Positions 8,201 to 11,015 of a stretch of 11,015 bases of DNA are shown in pieces. The translations under genes were made by a program, and so were the position numbers. The stretch lies in contig JBCCFC010000333.1 of assembly GCA_039029935.1 (NCBI GenBank), forward strand, positions 1 to 11,015, written 5' to 3'. The stretch comes from G039029935 sp039029935. Lineage in GTDB: Bacteria > Chloroflexota > Anaerolineae > Caldilineales > Caldilineaceae. The first letter of the stretch is position 1, and every line of letters begins with the position of its first letter. Below the pieces are notes generated by a model, which saw nothing but the letters and a program-made list of their open reading frames with translations, had not been told where the DNA came from and did no database searches.

Positions 8201-8527
8201 TAGCACGGCTTGAATGGCATCAGCACCCAACGCCTCACCTGCTGTCACTGGACGCGGTGCTGTCACATCGGGAACCTCGGCCCCCTCACCCAGCGTAATC
8301 ACCAAGCCTTGGGGTGTATCGTTATTCTCTTCGCTGTCAACAACGAGTTGCGGACTGTTGACCCGTACAATATCGCTATTCATGGCCGACTCTCCCCCTG
8401 CATTGCTTGCTGCCCGGCTGCTACCAAACCCAAAGGGTCCAATGCTACAGGCAGCGATGAACAGGAGCAGACACAGGCTGATCAGCATTGCGCTACGCCT
8501 GCGCACGTGCTGTTGTTTTGGTAACAT
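2261..8527 (-). CDS. Large alpha-2-macroglobulin family lipoprotein with thioester motif
   Basis: This 2088-residue envelope protein is probably a protease trap: cleavage by an attacking protease would expose a thioester that links to it covalently. The signal peptide has Arg at 9-11, a hydrophobic core and the lipobox IAAC, so Cys27 should be lipidated. A Pro/acidic linker leads to Ig-like domains (~160-490, Big_5-like) and macroglobulin domains. The MG2 hallmark YRPGE lies at 723-727, and an A2M_N_2-like domain from ~1200 contains AVVVVDESVLAL. The A2M domain (~1355-1440) has LPDNLTRYR at 1385. The thioester helical domain has Cys1587-Ser-Glu-Gln1590 after YRFE, followed by GGFPIW. The C-terminal domain has ALVDPLPAG, a four-Trp run and TPGTFVVPP. 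Cys pairs near 400 and 1045 suggest extracytoplasmic disulfides. The start is fixed by GAGGAGG 7 nt upstream. The pbpC gene that often neighbours bacterial A2M is not adjacent. The 32-nt gap to the HicB-like gene suggests co-transcription. Confidence 0.95.
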   Translation of the reverse strand: MLPKQQHVRRRSAMLISLCLLLFIAACSIGPFGFGSSRAASNAGGESAMNSDIVRVNSPQLVVDSEENNDTPQGLVITLGEGAEVPDVTAPRPVTAGEALGADAIQAVLDRLPPLETDAGDQVEFRLPEQILPPPRTGDTIDEVFPPDENMAAPDAAEEGPLEVLRFAPQGEIPQAPFLNVTFNQPMVPLATLDMLSAADVPVQLEPALLGTWRWLGTKTLTFEFDDSDTAEETRIDRFPKATEYVATISAGTESATGGVLAEDVTWSFRTPPPVLTSSFPNFGPQALDTLLFVAFDQLIDAEAVLDTISVTANRTQYDIELVSEEEASENERIGSLINRSREGRWVAFKTTEPFPTDTTVVVNVGPNTPSAEGPLTTESVQSFSFQTYAPLRIEDSFCSFGGNDCPPLSPFQIIFNNPLDTDVVDASMVSISPEVPGLQIEVFGNTVRLQGQTAGRTHYEVTLDATIQDTFGQTLGKNQTVNFRTGDAPQFLTGPDDAMITLDPSSQTPAFSVYSVNFDKLNVSAYAVGPEDWRDYLTYRQNLRGQEKLPTPPGELVYSDSINTNGRTDELTETLIDLSAALPDGLGHLIVVVETPPGSLISRLFGNRTYMAVVTWVQVTQLGIEAFVDHSEMTVWVNHLQDGASVEGAEVRLYPDRATHTTDETGLVTTPLPASATQLIVASQGDDTAILSRSNYIWDDGWQRGRPRDELRWYVFDDRALYRPGERVHVKGWIRQIGAMQDADIGLATGARSMQYQVMGPRGNEIDNGTVEISALGGFNLAFDLPENSNLGYANIYFTAQGSVPDFSNFSHSFQIQEFRRPEFEVSAQIEEMGPYFVGDEAIASVSAVYFAGGPLPNAETNWSVSTSPGSYTPPNWSDFTFGIWEPWWFFRGFGFDDFGFGPEGDTSSFQTFSSVTDPSGTHYLSIGLDSLDEPRPYSIMAEATVIDVNRQAWSASTSLLVHPSRVYVGIRSERTFVEQGTPLEIEAVAVDIDGNTVSGQTLDLRAVRLEWQINNGSWGQVEEDEQTCTLTSGDEPVTCTFESTEGGEYQITASVIDNTVEDDNGGRHESQLTRWVSGGNRPTARNVEQEEASLIPDKEIYEPGDVAQILVQSPFVPAEGLLTVSRNGVLYTERFQMDESTITLEVPIEDEHIPNLNMQVDLLGESPRLNDDGDEMEGVPARPAFASGRLDLTIPPMSRTLALSVEPQDDALEPGAETAVHVTVVDADGEPVADAEIAVVVVDESVLALTAYQLADPVTNFYRNLSSGVNTTYSRERIVLANPEALADEIANQAVEVVQASAATRSLGAMGPAGAPMPLAAEAAFDMEESAVLDDSLAFAKEGGDANAQGQAIQVRSNFDPLAVFAPEVTTDADGNATVEVTLPDNLTRYRVMAVAVANENHFGMGESSITARLPLMVRPSAPRFLNFGDEFELPIVVQNQTDEDLSVDVVVQAGNIVLVGEGYPETGDIGGQMVTVPANDRVEVRFPSTTENAGTARFQIAAVSSSDAGDYADAATVDLPVYTPVTTEAFATYGVVDEGSTIQPVAAPEGVFPQFGGLEINTSSTALQALTDAVLYLTAYRFECSEQLASHILAVAALRDVLTAFDAEGLPEPEEIEAAVQRDIERLQQMQNFDGGFPIWTRGRESKPYYTIHTAHALQRAAEKGFDVPAEMQDRVRGYLRDIERFYPHWYSQEVRWSLSSYALYVRQLMGDVDTLKARQLFDEAGIEDLPIEASAWILQVLSGDAASQPQIDEIRRNFNNRVVETPSAANFTTSYGDQTYIMLHSNRRTDGIILDALIQDTPESDLIPKVVNGLLAHRNRGRWRNTQENAFILLALDRYFNTFEAETPDFVANIWLGDTYVGGHAFEGRTTERHLTEIPMNYLVDNIASGDAATEDLIVGKDGPGRLYYRLGLQYAPEDLDLDALDMGFTVQRLYEAVDDPADVTQDEDGTWRIKAGARVRVRLSMVTSNRRYNVALVDPLPAGLETINPALAVSGDIPEDPQVQDASAGGFGWWWWRTWYEHQNLRDERVEAFASLLWQGVHNYTYVARATTPGTFVVPPTKAEEMYSPEVFGRSGSDVVVVE

Positions 8528-8534
8528 ATGTTTA

Positions 8535-8541
8535 CCTCCTC
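8535..8541 (-). promoter_or_regulatory. Strong Shine-Dalgarno site for the A2M gene
   Basis: GAGGAGG on the minus strand lies 7 nt before the ATG at 8527. It is a near-perfect anti-16S match that fixes the lipoprotein start. It lies in the 32-nt gap after the HicB-like stop codon, so the A2M gene can be translated efficiently from a shared transcript without coupling. Confidence 0.85.
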
Positions 8542-8559
8542 GTAAATTTACATCGTCTT

Positions 8560-8865
8560 TTATCGTTCATATAGAGACTCCCGTGACCAGTCAATCTGTC
8601 CGTTGGTTCCCAAATTGAATCCTTGGTTGAGCAATGCGATGTGCCATTGCTCAAAAAGTTCATAAGGTGGCTGTTGTGGGTCTTCTTCCAATTTTGCACA
8701 AAACTCTAAATAATCCTCAATTGATTCCTCAAAAGCCTGACGTGATTCTCGCACAGATTCACCTTGAAAAGTAATGATATCTCGCAGATTGACAACTTCA
8801 CCATGAAAAATATCTGCTTCATCATCAAACTCAACTTTGCCAATATACCCTTTATATTCCATCAT
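8560..8865 (-). CDS. HicB-like antitoxin-family protein (no HicA nearby)
   Basis: Starting at the paired ATGs at 8865/8862 (AGCAGG about 9 nt upstream), the 101-residue product begins MMEYKGYIGKVEFDDEAD. It continues with FHGEVVNLRDIITFQGESV and an EESIEDYLEFC helix. This is the typical N-terminal fold of HicB-type antitoxins, a partial RNase-H-like domain that binds the HicA mRNA interferase. The C-terminal third (PPYELFEQWHIALLNQG...) does not show the usual ribbon-helix-helix DNA-binding segment clearly, so autoregulation cannot be assumed. No HicA (short, double-stranded-RNA-binding-like) is encoded on either side. The upstream in-frame ATG at 8913 would overlap the DUF2442 gene and lacks homology. 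It is 17 nt downstream of DUF2442 and 32 nt upstream of the A2M gene. It may be an orphan antitoxin or a partner of the neighbouring small genes. Confidence 0.85.
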   Translation of the reverse strand: MMEYKGYIGKVEFDDEADIFHGEVVNLRDIITFQGESVRESRQAFEESIEDYLEFCAKLEEDPQQPPYELFEQWHIALLNQGFNLGTNGQIDWSRESLYER

Positions 8866-8882
8866 GGTTTGATACCTGCTTC

Positions 8883-9185
8883 CTATGCTGCCAACAAGAG
8901 TGGTTCCTTCCATTGGCGCGCCCGTTCCGTCAGTTCATCCACATACTCCGGCCAGTTGCGCAATGTCTCTGGGTCAAAGTCGGCTTCATTCGGCCATGCC
9001 AACGTATGTGCAATAGGGTCCAATTTCGCTTGCAAGAAGAATGTGTGGTCACGTAATGGACCCCAAATCTCGCCATACAACACTGGTTCCAAGTCAATGA
9101 TTTGTTCGGCATCATCATCGAACTGGACCCAAATGACATATTCCTGTATGAACTTGAAATCAACAACTTTATATAATTTATGCAT
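8883..9185 (-). CDS. DUF2442 domain protein
   Basis: This 100-residue protein has the DUF2442 pattern: an opening strand ending in 'YKVVDFKFIQEYVIWVQFDD', then IIDLEPVL, WGPLRD, FF, LDPIAHTLAWPNEADFDPETL. Such proteins are small cytoplasmic alpha/beta domains of unknown function that often sit beside DUF4160 genes and are suspected toxin-antitoxin components; this is family knowledge, not shown here. The ATG at 9185 is preceded by AGGA at a 6-nt spacing; an out-of-frame ATG at 9190 is not used. It lies 12 nt after DUF4160 and 17 nt before the HicB-like gene, so the three are likely one operon. The extra C-terminal tail (WPEYVDELTERARQW), a charged helix, goes beyond the core domain. Confidence 0.88.
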   Translation of the reverse strand: MHKLYKVVDFKFIQEYVIWVQFDDDAEQIIDLEPVLYGEIWGPLRDHTFFLQAKLDPIAHTLAWPNEADFDPETLRNWPEYVDELTERARQWKEPLLLAA

Positions 9186-9197
9186 TTCATATCCTGT

Positions 9198-9464
9198 TTA
9201 GAATCCTTGCAACTTGATAGGTTTTCGACCCTCTTGGACAAGGTTCCAGTTTTCTTTTAGTTCATCCTGATGTAATTCTGCCCATGCAAGAATAAAACGC
9301 AACTGTCGTCTTGGCATCTTCCCCTCAAGAAGTTCTGGCGGGTCCATTGCAAAACTGGCTACATATTCACCATAATATGCATGAAAATGGGGTAAACTAT
9401 GCGGTGCGTTTCGTTCTGTGTAAATGTAGATGGTTATTCCACGAAAGATAGATATAGATGGCAT
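9198..9464 (-). CDS. DUF4160 domain protein
   Basis: The 88-residue product starts MPSISIFRGITIYIYTER and contains the DUF4160 hallmark PHFHAYYGEY. PRRQLRFILAWAELHQDEL, a long helix, and WNLVQEGRKPI follow. The His-x-His followed by Tyr-Tyr-Gly-Glu is the most conserved part of the family and may be a functional site. The biochemical role is unknown, but DUF4160 is commonly paired with DUF2442 in toxin-antitoxin-like loci. The start at 9464 is fixed by AAGGAG (9471-9476) with a 6-nt spacing. It is the first gene of the minus-strand cluster, so the promoter should lie in the gap above 9464. Length and both ends look complete. Confidence 0.9.
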   Translation of the reverse strand: MPSISIFRGITIYIYTERNAPHSLPHFHAYYGEYVASFAMDPPELLEGKMPRRQLRFILAWAELHQDELKENWNLVQEGRKPIKLQGF

Positions 9465-9515
9465 TGATGGCTCCTTCGGTGATTTATTGAAATCTTAACC
9501 GTAAAATGCAGAATA

Positions 9516-9554
9516 GGCTGGTCCATGTATTCGCTCGGTAATACACGGCCAGCC
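9516..9554 (-). promoter_or_regulatory. Imperfect hairpin upstream of the DUF4160 gene
   Basis: GGCTGG-TCC-A-TGTATT (9516-9531) pairs with AATACACGGCCAGCC (9540-9554) with one bulge and one mismatch; the loop is 8 nt. On the minus strand it lies ~50 nt upstream of the DUF4160 start, a place for an operator or leader hairpin. A TTGACT hexamer (9588-9593) further upstream could be a -35 box, but no good -10 follows, so no promoter is called. The T run at 9566-9571 is 11 nt from the stem, too far for a standard plus-strand terminator. Confidence 0.4.
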
Positions 9555-9640
9555 AATTGAACTGATTTTTTCTATTGTTGCTATGGAAGTCAATATAGAA
9601 CATATAACGTATTTAAACGTGTTTTAGGTTCAAGTGCAAA

Positions 9641-9810
9641 TTTTGTTGTGTGTGGTAAGGGGTTAGCAAGGAGATTTTGAGTTCGGTTGTGGTGTGATGA
9701 GGTGATGTGTTGGTTATACAATGGGTAGGGTTGCAGTGCAAGGGGCAGATGTGTACCACTGGTGTGGGTGGGGTGGATGGTACGGGGGTGTACCATTGGA
9801 TGGTACGGGT
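9641..9810. other. G/T-rich noncoding tract in the 9465-10092 gap
   Basis: The 628-bp stretch between DUF4160 and the phospholipase gene holds no convincing CDS. Its central ~170 bp are strongly G/T-rich on the plus strand, with few C and many G runs (GGG at 9723 and 9728, GGGG at 9742 and 9770, GGGGG at 9784, GGG at 9807). Minus-strand frames through it give Pro/Thr/His-rich low-complexity peptides without RBS. The region from 9811 to 9960 shows nothing recognisable. Confidence 0.5.
9751..9809. repeat. Cluster of ATGGTAC/GTACCAT direct and inverted repeats
   Basis: A 13-bp direct repeat, TGGATGGTACGGG, occurs at 9774-9786 and 9797-9809 (23-bp spacing). Between them GTACCAT (9790-9796) and ATGGTAC (9800-9806) form a perfect 7-bp inverted repeat around TGG. 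A further related copy, GTGTACCACTGG (9751-9762), matches 11 of 12 bases of 9788-9799. Repeated half-sites in direct and inverted order resemble an operator array or iterons; the bound factor is unknown. Confidence 0.5.
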
Positions 9811-9962
9811 CATGATAATATTTGGAATTAATAAACCTATGATACAGTCGATGAGCCAGTGAGCATTACAAAGGAATCCATACAACTAAATCATGTGCAA
9901 GGTAAACCACCAAGCAGCACCAAAGTAGTCCGATGCATTGTAACCATGTTCATACGGGCAGG

Positions 9963-9995
9963 TTGGGGCGTCGATAGATAGTCAAACGTCCCCAA
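9963..9995. other. Hairpin with one bulge next to the phospholipase terminator
   Basis: TTGGGGCGT (9963-9971) pairs with ACGTCCCCAA (9986-9995) with a single bulged base and a 14-nt loop. It is only 12 bp from the terminator hairpin at 10008. It may be a second part of that terminator or a structured 3' end; no T tract follows directly. Confidence 0.35.
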
Positions 9996-10007
9996 GCACA
10001 TAAAAAT

Positions 10008-10049
10008 AAAAGACAGACACCGCTGTAGTTTAGCAGTGCCTGTCTTTTT
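10008..10049 (-). terminator. Terminator downstream of the phospholipase gene
   Basis: AAAAGACAG (10008-10016) pairs perfectly with CTGTCTTTT (10040-10048). The stem extends inward with CAC/GTG and GC/GC separated by two mismatches, around a 9-nt loop. On the minus strand the stem is followed by a T-rich stretch, and it sits 45 nt past the phospholipase stop codon at 10093, so it is that gene's likely intrinsic terminator. The plus strand also carries five T after the stem, so it could work both ways. Confidence 0.75.
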
Positions 10050-10092
10050 GAATGAAATATGATGACAAACTCTCTATAGTTCGTCATGGCCG

Positions 10093-11015
10093 TCATTCAA
10101 TTACCTTGAATTCCTTGTTGTATTTTTTATACCTTGGGTTGGAATTCGAAGAAATGATTAGTTCTACAATGTTCATGTCACCGTAGGTATCCGTAGGGTA
10201 ATGGTTGAATGAGTAATCAAACAGCGTCCATCCAAATGTCGCTAGACGATCCGGGGCGGGGTTAGCACCGAAATAATTCAGCAGTTTATTCATGATATAA
10301 ACGCCCAGTATGACACACCAAGTTGCGCTAGCAAAGTTCCACACCACCTCTCCGTTTTTCTTATGGAGAAAAGCATCTTTTACCAGATCGAATTTTTCTT
10401 TGTCCACGTCCCGCTCATCCAGGCCTTTGTAACGGTCCTGTACATAGATTTTGTAAGAGCGGCTCGAGGATGAGTCTGCATAGCTTCCAACAGTATTGTG
10501 GACCCACTTAATTGGCGTACCGAGATTTAGGTCGTTGTTGATTCTGTTATACAGAAATATCTTTCCCCGAATGTCTCCAAGCTTTGGAATGCTCTTCTGT
10601 GCGGTCGTGGGGTAATCACTCAACAAGTCATGCAATGCAGTGAGAGCAGCACCTTCATTGGATGTATTACTCCAATCATCCACTTGCAACGATATGAGTA
10701 CTGTTTCTCTACGGTGGTCGCCAAGATAGGCTTTGCACTCATCAAGCAAGGAGGAGAGGGATTGGTATTTATGAAGCCCAAAGATTGATATATCGCCATG
10801 ACATGTGATAAATTTGAATGTATCCCCATCTTGGCTGATGTAGAGGCGAACATCCAGCAAGCGAATCCCATACTTAAGTTGATCGGTGATGGAATAGTTG
10901 TGGCAGGCATATGGAGTCTTAGTCCATGTATTAATCGCAGCAGCGCAATGGGAGCCTGGGATGTTGAGTTCAGATATAAGAACGTTATCTGAAAGATCAC
11001 TCATCCAGTCTGAAT
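10093..11015 (-). CDS. PI-PLC X-domain phosphodiesterase, 5' partial
   Basis: This is a phosphatidylinositol-specific phospholipase C-type domain, which cleaves phosphoinositides between diacylglycerol and phosphate. The frame continues upstream of the ATG at 11004 as Ser-Asp-Trp, and family members read 'W-M-x-x-L...', so the true start, and any signal peptide, lies beyond the right edge. Numbering from that Met, the first catalytic His is His19 in IPGSHCA and the second His69 in TCHGD. YGIRLLDVR (46-53) forms the conserved strand, RETVLISLQ (99-107) and PKLGDIRGKIFLYNR (139-153) follow, and a C-terminal strand/helix ends in NIVELIISSN. In bacterial PI-PLC the residue after the first His is usually Asp; here it is Cys20. 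The segment ALHDLL...KLGDIRGKI and the Trp-rich WNFASATWCV region fit the TIM-barrel order. It is followed by a hairpin terminator. It may be secreted, but this cannot be seen. Family assignment is strong; activity is uncertain because of the Cys. Confidence 0.88.
   Translation of the reverse strand, partial: SDWMSDLSDNVLISELNIPGSHCAAAINTWTKTPYACHNYSITDQLKYGIRLLDVRLYISQDGDTFKFITCHGDISIFGLHKYQSLSSLLDECKAYLGDHRRETVLISLQVDDWSNTSNEGAALTALHDLLSDYPTTAQKSIPKLGDIRGKIFLYNRINNDLNLGTPIKWVHNTVGSYADSSSSRSYKIYVQDRYKGLDERDVDKEKFDLVKDAFLHKKNGEVVWNFASATWCVILGVYIMNKLLNYFGANPAPDRLATFGWTLFDYSFNHYPTDTYGDMNIVELIISSNSNPRYKKYNKEFKVIE

Noticed and set aside
8866..8913. Upstream ATG at 8913 for the HicB-like gene
   Set aside because: It would overlap the DUF2442 coding end and add 16 residues without homology; the ATGs at 8865/8862 have an RBS and begin the conserved fold.
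9566..9571. T run after the 9516-9554 hairpin as a plus-strand terminator
   Set aside because: The run is 11 nt from the stem and no plus-strand gene ends nearby.
9613..9885. A 90-residue minus-strand frame through the G/T-rich tract
   Set aside because: Pro/Thr/His-rich composition comes from the base skew; there is no RBS at the start codon and no recognisable motif.

Overview
The window looks like a bacterial chromosome fragment. Strong Shine-Dalgarno sites, short intergenic gaps, an ATGA stop/start overlap and a lipoprotein signal peptide support this. The gene mix is a very large lipoprotein alpha-2-macroglobulin (A2M), DUF4160/DUF2442/HicB-like small genes, a stand-alone retropepsin-like protein and a dispersed-repeat-like terminator. 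It fits large environmental genomes such as Chloroflexota (Anaerolineae-like) better than a well-studied lineage. That assignment is inference from gene content and is weak.

Layout, left to right. Positions 1-1312 hold two overlapping genes on opposite strands. On the minus strand, running off the left edge, is a fragment of a His/Asn/Gln-rich protein built of 11-residue repeats. On the plus strand is an oligopeptide-type ABC ATPase (OppD/DppD-like). Its catalytic core is intact, but its first ~25 residues look unrelated to the family and are largely the antisense of the repeat gene. Next come two plus-strand genes joined by ATGA: a 69-residue unknown and a retropepsin-like aspartic protease (1473-2092). 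A long inverted repeat (2126-2197) acts as a shared terminator between them and the convergent A2M gene, and an 8-bp-period repeat covers the A2M stop codon.

The A2M gene (2261-8527, minus) fills most of the window. It encodes a 2088-residue lipoprotein with Ig-like domains, macroglobulin domains and an intact thioester motif (Cys-Ser-Glu-Gln). It is probably a surface or periplasmic protease trap. Upstream on the same strand and closely spaced lie a HicB-like gene, a DUF2442 gene and a DUF4160 gene. Together they look like a small toxin-antitoxin-like cluster that could be co-transcribed with the A2M gene.

Positions 9465-10092 hold no convincing gene. They contain an imperfect hairpin upstream of DUF4160, a G/T-rich tract with repeated ATGGTAC/GTACCAT elements, and two hairpins, one of them the likely terminator of the last gene. 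That gene (10093-11015, minus) encodes a phosphatidylinositol-phospholipase-C X-domain protein whose start lies beyond the right edge.

The items most worth a second look are the hendecad-repeat/ABC overlap, the 69-aa/retropepsin pair and the DUF4160-DUF2442-HicB-A2M cluster.
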